Assembly (NCBI GenBank): GCA_029263475.1
Contig: JAJCXK010000014.1
Span: forward strand, 1 to 43,761
Source: Candidatus Nitrosopumilus sp.
GTDB lineage: Archaea > Thermoproteota > Nitrososphaeria > Nitrososphaerales > Nitrosopumilaceae
Length of the DNA: 43,761 nucleotides
Reading direction: 5' to 3'
In this document: positions 31,016 through 40,364 of the stretch, one piece after another
How positions within the stretch are numbered: position 1 is the first letter of the stretch
How the letters are laid out: every line of letters starts with the position of its first letter
The notes under the pieces: model-generated
Database searches by the model: none
What the model was told of the DNA's origin: nothing
What the model saw: the letters and a program-made list of their open reading frames with translations, nothing else
Translations under genes and position numbers: made by a program

Positions 31016-32336
31016 TTTCTTTTTTGTCCAAAATGGGAATAACTTTGTCACTGGCCTTTACCAAAAATGGTGAGAGAAATGCCGTGACAATTGAAATTAT
31101 CCCTATCAGAGGGAACATGAAAGCGCTGACAGCACCAATGTCAACTCCAACTTTTACAATTACAATTGAGAATTCACCTCGCGGAGCAGCCAATGTGAAT
31201 GCGGAACGCAATGCCTTGCCACGTTTCTGCCTAAAGATAATATTTCCAATCATGTTTCCTCCAAACTTCATTCCAGTAGCCACTGCAATCAGGGCAATTG
31301 CCACAAATATGTAGTCTCCAAGCTGTGAAACGTCCATCAAGGCACCTACGGAAATAAAGAAGATTGCTACGAACATGTCTTTAATTGGACTTGAAAGTAA
31401 TTTTGCAACCTCAGCTGATTTAGATTCAGCCACAAGTACTCCAGCAAGAAATGCTCCAATTGCCACAGATAATCCCACAATATTTGCAAATAGTGCATAT
31501 CCAAAACAAAGTCCAAGAACACTCAGCAATAGGATTTCACGATGCTCTGCGGCTGCAACCCTATCAATCAGAGGAGGAATTACACGCGTTCCCACAGTAA
31601 ACGTTCCAACTATCAGGGCAGTTGCAACTAAGACTATCACTACAACGGATTCTACAGATACGGTTCCAACAAGAGCAACAGATTGCAATGAGGAAATCAG
31701 AATGACAGCAATGACGTCCTCTACAATCAATATGCCAAGAATTAGTATAGATGATTCTTTTTTGATCCTTCCCGTCTCCTCTAAAAGTTTGACAATTATC
31801 GCAGTACTTGAAACAGATAACGCAGCAGAAATGAACAACGCATCCATGAATTCCAAACCCAATGCACTAGCAGTGTAAAACAAGACACCCAATGTTGAAA
31901 ACAACCCCAGACTTCCAACACCTACTGCCACTCGTCCGATACTTTTGATTTTTGCATACGGAAATTCTATGCCGATAACAAAAAGAAGCAGTATTACACC
32001 AATTTCTGCAAAAAGATTCAATGCAGAGATATCCGATAATATTCCCACACCTTCCAAAACATCACTGGATTGATCATCCTTACCTAAGATCCAAGACCAT
32101 AAGGGTGAGAGCGGTCCTATCAGCATACCAGCAAAAAGATAACCAATTATCAAAGGCTGTTTAATTTTAAAAAAGGCAAGTGTGATTACGGCACCAATTA
32201 TCATGATAAATGCCAAATCAGTGACAAAACTTGTGTGAGGCAACTCCGGAGTCACCTGTTCAATCAAACTAGATACGGTACTGTTAAGAGAATTTTGAAT
32301 TCCACTAGAATCCAACTGAAGAAATGCATTCTGCAT
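31008..32336 (-). CDS. Na+(K+)/H+ antiporter, CPA2 / Kef-type
   Basis: A 442-aa membrane protein with about 12 hydrophobic segments. It has the CPA2 patterns PLIIGYLFAGMLIGP, LFAEIGVILLLFVIGIEF, SVSSTAIIVKLLEE, and IGAFLAGVLVAES, with the ion-site-like region GLSVAIGAFLAG. ATG 32336 is used rather than TTG 32351. No C-terminal TrkA domain. Cation/proton exchange across the cytoplasmic membrane; the ion is not predictable. Confidence 0.85.
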   Translation of the reverse strand: MQNAFLQLDSSGIQNSLNSTVSSLIEQVTPELPHTSFVTDLAFIMIIGAVITLAFFKIKQPLIIGYLFAGMLIGPLSPLWSWILGKDDQSSDVLEGVGILSDISALNLFAEIGVILLLFVIGIEFPYAKIKSIGRVAVGVGSLGLFSTLGVLFYTASALGLEFMDALFISAALSVSSTAIIVKLLEETGRIKKESSILILGILIVEDVIAVILISSLQSVALVGTVSVESVVVIVLVATALIVGTFTVGTRVIPPLIDRVAAAEHREILLLSVLGLCFGYALFANIVGLSVAIGAFLAGVLVAESKSAEVAKLLSSPIKDMFVAIFFISVGALMDVSQLGDYIFVAIALIAVATGMKFGGNMIGNIIFRQKRGKALRSAFTLAAPRGEFSIVIVKVGVDIGAVSAFMFPLIGIISIVTAFLSPFLVKASDKVIPILDKKENV

Positions 32337-32595
32337 GTTATGGATAAACAAATTTGTTTAAAAATCATTACTCATGAAAAAATTGTAAAGCAAAAATTCA
32401 TCAGAGTTGAACAGTGTACAGGTTCACAGAAATTATTTGTTTAACCTCTTTATTCCCAAATATCATAACCCTATTGCAGAATGATGATTAGGTCATCTGA
32501 ATTAAATGAAGAGATATGACCTGGGGTATCTGACTGCATAATCGGTTACATCACAATCACCCAGTTATTAATAGTACGGTACCATACCGTACTAT
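32337..32595. promoter_or_regulatory. Intergenic with inverted repeats
   Basis: Antiporter promoter side (TTTTTAAACA on the minus strand about 32356-32368), an AGGTCAT...ATGACCT pair (about 32490-32522) and the strong 25-bp palindrome at 32571. Confidence 0.5.
32571..32595. promoter_or_regulatory. 25-bp perfect palindrome abutting a start codon
   Basis: Arms ATAGTACGGTA and TACCGTACTAT (11 bp, perfect) around CCA. The next base is the A of the ATG at 32596. A strong operator candidate. Confidence 0.8.
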
Positions 32596-32703
32596 ATGAT
32601 TCAATGCGAATATTGTCCAAGAGGATTTGTAGATACAGCAAATGGCCTGGTTGCAAAAACTTTTCATGAACTACTTCACGAACCAGAAGTCGTAAACAAG
32701 TAA
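32596..32703 (+). CDS. 35-aa CxxC peptide
   Basis: ATG right after the palindrome to TAA 32701. Sequence MIQCEYCPRGFVDTANGLVA then KTFHELLHEPEVVNK: CEYC plus later His residues give a possible zinc finger (C-x2-C-x15-H-x3-H). Resembles small one-finger proteins known from thaumarchaea. Likely regulatory; it may autoregulate. Confidence 0.65.
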   Translation: MIQCEYCPRGFVDTANGLVAKTFHELLHEPEVVNK

Positions 32704-32864
32704 CATTATTTTTTGCATACTTGTTTATGACTAAACAATCTATTTTATGGATTTTAGAAAAGTTCTAAGAAATTGTGGTGTCTTTGCCATAATCAGAAAA
32801 AAGTTGAGCAAAAAACAGGATTTTTAAAATAATTGATCACAAACATTTTTGTCCACATCTTACC

Positions 32865-32948
32865 ATGCACTCACAGGAAGATACACTACATTTTGTCATA
32901 ATCAGACACAATCAGGACAAGTTAGAATACGAGGAGTCAAGGTGTTAA
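32865..32948 (+). CDS. Possible 27-aa peptide
   Basis: ATG to TAA: MHSQEDTLHFVIIRHNQDK then LEYEESRC. A TATA-like ATTTTTAAAATAA at about 32819 gives a short leader. Weak support. Confidence 0.25.
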   Translation: MHSQEDTLHFVIIRHNQDKLEYEESRC

Positions 32949-33018
32949 ACAAGTAGCTCTTTACATTTTTTATTTTAGACCCAACTTTTTTTATCTCAAA
33001 TTTTTTAATTTAATTTAC

Positions 33019-34536
33019 ATGGCCACCAAGACTGCAAAAGAAAAGACAACAGAAGCTGCAAGGAAAGTTCCAAAGAAAGAACCCACCCCAGCAGCAGTAC
33101 TTAAGAAAGTGGCACTAGTTTCAGATTCAAACAAGGTGTTACAAAAAGAAATTAAAGTCATGTCAAAGATTTTTGGCGAAAACCAAAAAGTCCTGGTATC
33201 AATGAAGGGAATGATCGACACATTGGCATCCACGCTTGAACACATACAAAAACAATCAAAACAAATCAACATAATAGAAGACGATACTCAGAAGCTGTAC
33301 GCAGGATTAAGTCAAATCAGAACGCAAACAGATCTAGTCAGTAAAATAAACGGTCAAACAGAAAAACTGGAAAAAGAAATCAGTCAGATTACAGAATTAC
33401 AGAAAGCGTCAAAACCGCAAGAAACAGCCCAGCAGCTAGAAGACAATGTGAATTCGATCAAAAACAATTCTCAGATGATTATCAAAATTGCCCAAAGAAT
33501 TGACGAGGTAAGAGAGGATCTAAGGAGAGTTTCAGGAAAAACGGATTCGTTTTTAGAGATAAGTGCAGACATGGATAATCTAAGACTCAGCATTGAAGAG
33601 ATTTCAGGCAAGACTGCAAAACTAGGCACAGGGGCTCAAATCGTAGAAAGCCTCAAACAAGAATTTGAAAACATTACAGAAGAGGTATCACGTACCTCAA
33701 ATCTCAATGCAGAGCTAGACGCGATTAAAATCACGATTGACGCGATATCATCAAAAGGATCAAAAATGGATTCGTTGGGAGGGGCAATTGAGGACCTCAA
33801 GCAGCAATTTGACTCCACATGGTCAAAAGCAAATTCTGCAGACAATATGAGTAGAGAATCCATCAATAAGTTAGGAGAAAAAATTGACAAGATTGAGACC
33901 GAAATTGGAACGTTGGCGGAAAAGGCAGAATCCACGTCATCTGTAGGAGAGAGACTCAAATCAGTCCAGGATGAAGTTTCCAATTTCAAGCAAAATGTTA
34001 TTGATAAAACTGACAGCATTGAAGAAAAAATATCAGTAGTTTCAGATACCCTGAAAAAACAAGACGAATCAACGTCATATTTTCACAAAAAATCCGAAAG
34101 ATTGTTTGAAGAGATTCAGCAAGTCAGAAATTCTGCAGGTACCGCATCAGATCATTCATCAAAAGAAATGATGGCCTTGCTAAAGCTTTCAGAATATCAA
34201 TCCAATATCAGAATGAACTCAGAATCAAAGTATGGAGTGTCAAAAGACATAGAAAAAATGACGTCTCAGACTAAAGACATTGTCAATTTGTTTGACAGAA
34301 TTTCAGAGGAAACGGGAGGGAAAATTCCACTACCACGAGAAGTAAGACAATGGGCAGTAAGTAAAATTCTAGATTGTGCAGATAAGTGGGAAATTAGATT
34401 CGGCGATGTTTACTCAATTCTATCCAACTCAATGGGCAGCGACATATTAAAGGAGTCAATAAGGATTCAGCAGATCAGAGACATCTACGGCATAAGAGCA
34501 GTAGATGAAATCAGAAAAGATCTAAACATGTCATAG
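33019..34536 (+). CDS. Long coiled-coil protein (505 aa)
   Basis: A Lys/Ala/Pro-rich start (MATKTAKEKTTEAARKVPKK), then about 400 residues of heptad-rich coiled coil (for example KINGQTEKLEKEISQITELQK), and a compact C-terminal domain (about 430-505: PLPREVRQWAVSKILDCADKWEIRFGDVYSIL, then DIYGIRAVDEIRKDLNMS). No membrane segment. Cytoplasmic structural or chromosome-associated role is plausible, but no family is named. Convergent with the glycosyltransferase (1 bp apart). Confidence 0.75.
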   Translation: MATKTAKEKTTEAARKVPKKEPTPAAVLKKVALVSDSNKVLQKEIKVMSKIFGENQKVLVSMKGMIDTLASTLEHIQKQSKQINIIEDDTQKLYAGLSQIRTQTDLVSKINGQTEKLEKEISQITELQKASKPQETAQQLEDNVNSIKNNSQMIIKIAQRIDEVREDLRRVSGKTDSFLEISADMDNLRLSIEEISGKTAKLGTGAQIVESLKQEFENITEEVSRTSNLNAELDAIKITIDAISSKGSKMDSLGGAIEDLKQQFDSTWSKANSADNMSRESINKLGEKIDKIETEIGTLAEKAESTSSVGERLKSVQDEVSNFKQNVIDKTDSIEEKISVVSDTLKKQDESTSYFHKKSERLFEEIQQVRNSAGTASDHSSKEMMALLKLSEYQSNIRMNSESKYGVSKDIEKMTSQTKDIVNLFDRISEETGGKIPLPREVRQWAVSKILDCADKWEIRFGDVYSILSNSMGSDILKESIRIQQIRDIYGIRAVDEIRKDLNMS

Positions 34537-34537
34537 G

Positions 34538-36598
34538 TTATTTTTCATCTGCTTTGTTCATCTGATCTTTCTTTCTTTTTAATGCAGCAAAGATGCCAAT
34601 GATCGCAGCAATCCAAACCGTACTAAACATCATATTTTCTGGACTGACGTACATGTAGGGAGTAGCATCCATGATGTTAGTTTTCAATAATGAGGCCCTG
34701 TTGTTGATATCCAACATGCCAGTATGATACGCGGAATTGCTTTTTGAGAGGGTCGAAATGTCATCAACGCTTCCAAACATCGCATCTATGTTGTTTTGTA
34801 TTCTGAGAAAATTGGTGGATTCGGTACCGAATATCCAAACAGGGTTTCGTGAAATAACCTCTCCATCGGAATTGGTCGCCTCAGGCAGATTCACCATGAG
34901 AATATCCAAATCCCCTTGAATTGCCACAAGATGATTACGGATTAGGTCAGGATCTGATGAGGATATTATTCCATCAAGATTTCCTCGAATGCGATCAAGA
35001 GGATAGATGTCAGCATTGTAACCAGAGATCGCCATGTATCCTCCAAAAATGATAATTGCAAGTATTCCAAACATGGAAATTTTGTAAACAGTATTTGCCA
35101 TTTTTTCCTTCTTGGTCCTCAGCCGATTTTTACTTGATTTATTTCTTTTAAACCGCGTATGAGATAAACTCAGGTATGCGATGTAAAAAAATCCAATTAC
35201 CTGAAGTAAAATAATCGGTACAAAAATTGGATTGTTTGAAAATATGGCAATAAAGATTCCCATGATTCCATAAACACCAAAAAATATTTCCAAAAGAGTT
35301 GTTTGTGTAAAAGGCAAGTTGTATGCCTTGTCTCTCCAATCATCTTGCTTTGTTACAATTCCATATTTTGGAGTTCGATGAAATTCATTTTTCTTTCCAA
35401 GTATGGCGTCAAATACCGCGACAGTGTTGTTTACAGACATGCCCGCATTATAGACAAGTAATGCTGGAAGTAGTTTTGCTTTTGACTTCCATGACTTGTC
35501 ATACATCCCATGTATGACGATAAGATATGCCCCTGGTCCCATCGCAAGATATGTTGCAATTGTCAATGCAGGAAGGACACTTATCACATAAAGATTGATC
35601 TGGGCTGCCAGTAAAATAGGCAATGTCAGGAATTGTATCAGTACTAACGGGTAAACGATATGGCGGGTAAGTTGAATGAATGCCTGTATTTTTGCCTCAA
35701 TTCCAACATTGCGTTTCAAACCAATATCAGAAAGTAGTTTTATCGCGCATTGGATCGAGCCTTTTGCCCAACGAAATTGTTGTCTTTTAGCTCCATTAAT
35801 TTGTGCAGGCAGTTCAGCATCAACTACAATGTTAGGAAGAAATAGACATTTCCAACCTTTCATTTGAGCCCTATAGCTAAGATCAAGGTCTTCTACAAGA
35901 GTTGCAGTATGCCACCCTCCAGCATCCTCAATACATTCACGTCTCCAAATTCCCGCAGTTCCATTAAAATTCATAAAAAGATTAGAATTGCTTTTTGCTC
36001 TTTGCTCTATAAGAAAATGAAAGTCTATACTGAGTGCCTGTACCTGAGTAATAGTAGAATAGTTTTCATTGACATGTCCCCATCGGCATTGCACCAACCC
36101 TATGTTTGACTTTGAAAAATGAGGAATTGCTCGCTTAAGAAACCATTCGGGAGGAATAAAATCGGCATCAAAAATGGCGACAAGATCGGTGTCAGTTGTC
36201 TGCATCGCATGTTTCAATGCGCCAGCCTTGTATCCTTTTCTTGTTCCACGTCGCACGTGCTCAATTTGAAATCCTTGCTTTTTATAATCATCAACTACAC
36301 CTCGAAGCAATTCAACCGTATCATCATCAGAATCATCACATACCATTATTCGGAGTTTGTCTTGAGGATAATCCAAGTTACAAACAGCATCTACAAGTCT
36401 TTTTGCAACATATTTTTCGTTGTAAATCGGCAATTGGATGGTGACACTAGGGGTACCCCAATCAACAGTAGAGTAAACCTCTTTTCTAGTTCTTGAAATG
36501 AATGCAAGATAATAGAAATTTACAGTATATGCAGTGATGATAATAGCCGAGAGGATAAACAAATCAAAAACGAATTGGGTGAAAGGATTGACTGCCAT
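34538..36598 (-). CDS. Family 2 glycosyltransferase, cellulose-synthase-like
   Basis: A 686-aa membrane enzyme that polymerises sugars from a nucleotide donor. Catalytic motifs: CDDSDDD (87-93), FDADF (143-147), TLVEDLDLSYRA (233-244, ED base), QQFRWAKG (273-280, Q-x-x-RW). One helix before and several after the catalytic domain (about 300-510), then an outside loop of about 120 residues and a final helix. BcsA-like layout without PilZ. Makes an exopolysaccharide or surface glycan; product unknown. Confidence 0.88.
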   Translation of the reverse strand: MAVNPFTQFVFDLFILSAIIITAYTVNFYYLAFISRTRKEVYSTVDWGTPSVTIQLPIYNEKYVAKRLVDAVCNLDYPQDKLRIMVCDDSDDDTVELLRGVVDDYKKQGFQIEHVRRGTRKGYKAGALKHAMQTTDTDLVAIFDADFIPPEWFLKRAIPHFSKSNIGLVQCRWGHVNENYSTITQVQALSIDFHFLIEQRAKSNSNLFMNFNGTAGIWRRECIEDAGGWHTATLVEDLDLSYRAQMKGWKCLFLPNIVVDAELPAQINGAKRQQFRWAKGSIQCAIKLLSDIGLKRNVGIEAKIQAFIQLTRHIVYPLVLIQFLTLPILLAAQINLYVISVLPALTIATYLAMGPGAYLIVIHGMYDKSWKSKAKLLPALLVYNAGMSVNNTVAVFDAILGKKNEFHRTPKYGIVTKQDDWRDKAYNLPFTQTTLLEIFFGVYGIMGIFIAIFSNNPIFVPIILLQVIGFFYIAYLSLSHTRFKRNKSSKNRLRTKKEKMANTVYKISMFGILAIIIFGGYMAISGYNADIYPLDRIRGNLDGIISSSDPDLIRNHLVAIQGDLDILMVNLPEATNSDGEVISRNPVWIFGTESTNFLRIQNNIDAMFGSVDDISTLSKSNSAYHTGMLDINNRASLLKTNIMDATPYMYVSPENMMFSTVWIAAIIGIFAALKRKKDQMNKADEK

Positions 36599-36652
36599 AT
36601 CCCTAGTCTCACAGAATCGTCAGTCGCTATTTATAGTTGCAAGAAATTCAGA

Positions 36653-37600
36653 TTATTTTTGCTCGTAGATCTTTATTGCTTGCGGAGGACAAACACCTTC
36701 GCATGCAAGACAGAAAATACAATCGGGTTCTTTGGACATCAATGGTTTCTGATCAGAGCCAGGATTGCCAGGAGAATCAAACCATTCGTAAACACCTACA
36801 GGACATGCTTCAAGACATCCGCCATCGGCAATGCAAATATCATAGTCTACGGAAACAAATTCTCCCCATATTCCCATGATACCATTATTTTGACCTCTCC
36901 TACCCCAAGTTTTGATAGTGTGTTCTGCCGCAGCATATGACGAGGATGGTTTCAGTTTTGACTTGTATTCAACATCAATTGGGCCAGGCTTTGCACCATC
37001 AGGAATTTCAATCGCAGAATCATCCTCTTCGACTTCATCGTCAGTTGCTTCAATTGGTTTTGGCTTTGCACCAAGAACAATTTTTGCTAAAGGTGTAAGT
37101 TCTTCTAGTTTTTGAATGGCAGATATTTCAGAGATCTTCTCAGTTTTGGCATAGTATGAGATCATTTTGTCAGCCAAAATTGTATTTCGTAAAATTGTGT
37201 CAATGACCATTTTTGCAAAATGATCTGCTTTCTTTCTATAATCTTTAACCCAGTTAGGATCACCGAACTTTTCAATTGGAAAAATTTGATAAATAATATC
37301 CACTACCTCTCCAGTAACAATTTCTACCGTGACTGACAGTTCAACTTCTTCATATCCTTTCTCATCGGGATCATCCTTGTTTTGCTCTTTCCAACGATAT
37401 GTTGCAAAAATCCTGTCTGCATACATATCCATTTCAAATGCCTTCTTTAGTCCATCATGAACAGATTGCAATTCCACAGGATCCTCAAGTAAAATCGGCA
37501 ATCTGTAAAGTCCAAGTTTGAATCCATGCAATGGATATACGCCACGCTTAGCAGTAGGTGCTTCCATTGTCCAAACTCGATCTTTTAACAATAAAGACAT
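36653..37600 (-). CDS. Protein with C-terminal 2x[4Fe-4S] ferredoxin domain (315 aa)
   Basis: The last 80 residues carry two cluster motifs: DICIADGGCLEACPVGVYEW and CIFCLACEGVCPPQAIKI. The N-terminal 190 residues are an unknown domain, followed by an acidic Pro-rich linker with two PxPI repeats (KPKPIEATDDEVEEDDS and KPGPIDVEY). Third gene of an operon with a rhodanese and a 102-aa protein (36 bp spacing), suggesting electron transfer in sulfur chemistry (inference). Confidence 0.85.
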   Translation of the reverse strand: MSLLLKDRVWTMEAPTAKRGVYPLHGFKLGLYRLPILLEDPVELQSVHDGLKKAFEMDMYADRIFATYRWKEQNKDDPDEKGYEEVELSVTVEIVTGEVVDIIYQIFPIEKFGDPNWVKDYRKKADHFAKMVIDTILRNTILADKMISYYAKTEKISEISAIQKLEELTPLAKIVLGAKPKPIEATDDEVEEDDSAIEIPDGAKPGPIDVEYKSKLKPSSSYAAAEHTIKTWGRRGQNNGIMGIWGEFVSVDYDICIADGGCLEACPVGVYEWFDSPGNPGSDQKPLMSKEPDCIFCLACEGVCPPQAIKIYEQK

Positions 37601-37636
37601 CTAAACTTGGTAACTTGATTTTATTTAAAAAGGTTA

Positions 37637-37945
37637 TCAGTCATCGTCAGGACAGGTAAGTTCACGAAGTTCGGTGTATTTTTTTTCCATTGCCTCTGCA
37701 TGAACAACCACATGAGAGAGATCATAGGAATCCTTTGAAAAATACCAACGAATAGGCACCCAATGACCGATTCCATCCATGTCATGGATCATCCCTTTGT
37801 CGGCTTTGACATTAATTTTTTCATCAACAGATGTTTCTTTAATCTCTAGACCGCGTTTCGTTTTATCCTCCATGACAATATCAGACTCGCCATCCTTGAT
37901 AAAATAAAACGAACCCGTCTTCAGAACAGGAAGGTCCAAAAGCAA
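37637..37945 (-). CDS. Hypothetical protein of rhodanese operon (102 aa)
   Basis: MLLDLPVLKTGSFYFIKDGE start; contains KADKGMIHDMDGIGHWVPIRWYFSKDSYDLSHVV and ends LTCPDDD. It starts one base after the rhodanese stop, so it is coupled. No family recognised. Confidence 0.65.
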   Translation of the reverse strand: MLLDLPVLKTGSFYFIKDGESDIVMEDKTKRGLEIKETSVDEKINVKADKGMIHDMDGIGHWVPIRWYFSKDSYDLSHVVVHAEAMEKKYTELRELTCPDDD

Positions 37946-37946
37946 T

Positions 37947-38792
37947 TTATTTTTCCACAGGATTGCCGATCATATTTCCCCATTCAGTCCAAGAACCATC
38001 ATAGTTTCGGACCTTTGGATATCCAAGCAGATATTTCAATACAAACCAACTATGCGAAGAACGCTCCCCAATTCTGCAATAGCAGATCACATCTTTATCA
38101 GGAGTAACGCCTTTTGGCTCATAGTTTTGCTTTAACTCCTCAACGGATTTGAAAGTGCCATCAACATCATTAACTGCGGTTGCCCATGGAATGTTATTCG
38201 CATCAGGAATATGTCCACCTCTTTGCGCATGTTCCATAGGATATTCAGGTGGTGCGGTAATTTGACCTGTGAATTCTGCAGGAGATCTTACATCAACCAT
38301 CACAGAATCTTCTTTGCCCAATGCCCTACTAACATCAAATAGATATGCACGCAATCCCTCATCAGGAGGCTGCGCAACATAACTTGCTGGCACTATCTGA
38401 GGTTCATCAGTGGTATAATCTTTATTTTCTAATTCCCATTTTTTTCGTCCGCCATTCATGACCTTTAGATTCTTGTGGCCATATATTTTGAAAACCCAGA
38501 AGACAAAAGCAGCAAACCAATTGTTAAAGTCACCATAAAGAATTACCTCAGTATCTGCAGTAATTCCATTTTTAGACATAAGGGACTCAAATGCTTTTTT
38601 GCCAATGATGTCTCGAGTAACGGGATCATTGATGTCACGCTTCCACCAAATTAAACTGGCACCACTAACATGGCCTTTTTGATATCCATTTACAGGATCA
38701 TAATCAACTTCAACTAATTTTCTATTTTCATTAGGAGGATTTTGGGATACCCATTCAGTATCAACTAAAACCTCAGGATGTGCATAACTCAT
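37947..38792 (-). CDS. Thiosulfate sulfurtransferase (two rhodanese domains)
   Basis: A 281-aa enzyme that moves sulfane sulfur through a cysteine persulfide. ATG 38792 (MSYAHPEVLVDTEWV) is preferred; the frame to 38852 adds a hydrophobic tail without support. N-terminal inactive domain (about 8-130, HVSGASLIWW), C-terminal active domain (about 150-281) with the loop CYCRIGERSSHSW (active Cys in CRIGERS) and final NYDGSWTEWG. No signal peptide, so cytosolic. Confidence 0.88.
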   Translation of the reverse strand: MSYAHPEVLVDTEWVSQNPPNENRKLVEVDYDPVNGYQKGHVSGASLIWWKRDINDPVTRDIIGKKAFESLMSKNGITADTEVILYGDFNNWFAAFVFWVFKIYGHKNLKVMNGGRKKWELENKDYTTDEPQIVPASYVAQPPDEGLRAYLFDVSRALGKEDSVMVDVRSPAEFTGQITAPPEYPMEHAQRGGHIPDANNIPWATAVNDVDGTFKSVEELKQNYEPKGVTPDKDVICYCRIGERSSHSWFVLKYLLGYPKVRNYDGSWTEWGNMIGNPVEK

Positions 38793-38946
38793 AATTGATA
38801 CAAATTTGTTTTCATACTTAATTGTTTTTCCAAAATATATCAAAAATATCATTTTTATGTAAAGATAATTTGATTAACGATCATTTTTTTATCATATTGA
38901 CGAAAATTGAATAAATTTTCAAATGACACAACTATGAAGAAATGGT
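38793..38946. promoter_or_regulatory. Promoter region of rhodanese operon
   Basis: AT-rich; a TATA-like AAAATATCAAAAAT stretch at about 38834-38850 on the minus strand. No gene. Confidence 0.4.
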
Positions 38947-39126
38947 TTATTTTCGCATAATAAGCACCAACTCTTTGGATTTTTTATTAAACTCAACAAC
39001 CATTTCCGCATGAAAGTTTGTCATTGTTGTGTTTTTTGAAAGATTTGTATCTATTTCTTGAAAATCTGCCAAGAACTTTGCAAATACGTCATTTGTCAAA
39101 CACAGGGTGTATTCAGATCCATCAAT
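38947..39126 (-). pseudogene. Orphan C-terminal fragment (about 59 codons)
   Basis: An open minus frame without start reads GIDGSEYTLCLTNDVFAKFL, then ADFQEIDTNLSKNTTMTNFHAEMVVEFNKKSKELVLIMRK. Protein-like, with no upstream gene: directly before it lies the decayed TPR-like copy. Confidence 0.4.
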
Positions 39127-39340
39127 TCCTCATCTCATCCACATCACAGTTCTTTGTAATCTCATATCCCTCGTCTACATGAATGGAGTTTAGAAATTCC
39201 TTGATGTACTGCCTGTAGTGGATGCTTGACTATGTACACATCTCAAAATGGTTGAGCAGTCTTCCCTTCTCATGTCATTTACTGCCAAAGGATTATGTTC
39301 AAAATGTTACTGCTCAGGCGTCTCAGGGAATATAGAAGAG
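39122..39340 (-). pseudogene. Decayed copy of the TPR-like element gene at 22460
   Basis: In frame it reads HEKGRLLNHFEMCT-stop-SSIHYRQYIKEFLNSIHVDEGYEITKNCDVDEMRN, matching the end of the protein at 22460 (HEKGRLLNKSEMCAES...). Two stops: TAG at 39230-39232 in place of Glu, and TGA at 39275-39277 in place of Trp. DNA similarity is strong from about 39130 to 39280. Confidence 0.8.
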
Positions 39341-39379
39341 GAATCAGGTTAGGCCGTATGTGAAAAGTGCAGAGAATGA

Positions 39380-39600
39380 CTAGCAGTCGCAATCATGCTC
39401 AGATATCTCGCTTGACAAGTTAAGATATTCCAGTATCTCATTGCCTCTTTTACTTAGCATGCCTTGTTTATCATTTTTTTCACATATTAGGATGAAGAAT
39501 GATTTGTACTTGTAAAACGGATCATTGTTTTATCGATATGGAACGTCTACAGGTCAGAGACACGATAAAGTCAAAATCATTGGCCCGAATCGAATCAAAC
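39380..39600 (-). pseudogene. Broken protein-like frames
   Basis: One minus frame (39380-39529) reads FYKYKSFFILICEKNDKQGML, then SKRGNEILEYLNLSSEISEHDCDC; a second (to about 39600) reads FDSIRANDFDFIVSL. They would join by one frame change near 39525. No family recognised. The plus-strand frame over 39525-39788 is less convincing. Confidence 0.35.
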
Positions 39601-39846
39601 TACTAAAAGAAACTGTCCATCCTTACCAGGTGTGCAATATGCCACACGTATTTCCGGTGATACCAATTCTGGTATCGTATTCTTGCCTCGTCAAACTTGA
39701 GGGTCTTGCTGCAGCATGTACAGCATATGATCAAAGTGAACTGAAACGGTTCATCGGAGATAAAGAGGGACTGGTCATAGTATTCTAAATTTAAAATAAA
39801 TTCCACCCTTTGTTTAATAACTGGAAGATCCCAGTGACCTGGGAAG
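39601..39846. other. Decayed sequence, nothing assignable
   Basis: Overlapping short frames on both strands, none convincing. A 16-mer CCCGAATCGAATCAAA occurs at 39584-39599 and again at 40124-40139. Confidence 0.35.
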
Positions 39847-40080
39847 TTAGTGAAACATCATAGAATCATAGCGATAGTCAACATATGATGGATTGTCCAC
39901 ATTTCCATTCCGACTTAGGTCCCGAACAATCATTCTGACTTCCCAGGAACTATTCTAATCATAAACCCGTACCATCAGTTTCCTGCATTCGGACATTTCA
40001 TAGTAGGACTTGGATCCATTGTCGTCATCGGCATATCGCAATGCCTACAGTTCCATCTTGGCAATGCCTAGGATTACATC
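39847..40080 (-). pseudogene. Decayed gene with two in-frame stops
   Basis: Frame reads VILGIAKMEL-stop-ALRYADDDNGSKSYYEMSECRKLMVRVYD-stop-NSSWEVRMIVRDLSRNGNVDNPSYVDYRYDSMMFH and TAA. The stops are TAG at 40045-40047 and TAG at 39955-39957. No intact copy in the window. Confidence 0.55.
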
Positions 40081-40364
40081 AAGGATACAGTTATCATTTT
40101 CCAAATGGAAAGACTGTTAACCCGAATCGAATCAAATTTGCACAGACAGTTTCGACTCCCTCTTCATATTATACACATGTTCTTTTTTGACCTATTGTTC
40201 CTGCAAAGAAATCTAATTCAAGTATGACATTTTATCTAGCTTGGTTCAACACCCTTTAGTTTCGTTATGATGCTGGGGACGAGTTTTATAAAATTAGTAT
40301 AGTATGAATGATACGAATGCTTAAAAGACAAAACTGAAACGTTTCATGACGGGGATTGGTTGGG
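40081..40364. other. Intergenic before propeller gene
   Basis: No gene supported. Contains the second CCCGAATCGAATCAAA (40124-40139) and a TATA-like TTTTATAAAATTAG at about 40285-40298. Confidence 0.4.

Noticed and set aside
39525..39788. 87-codon plus-strand frame
   Set aside because: Competing minus-strand frames look at least as protein-like; the tract is decayed and no start signal is visible.
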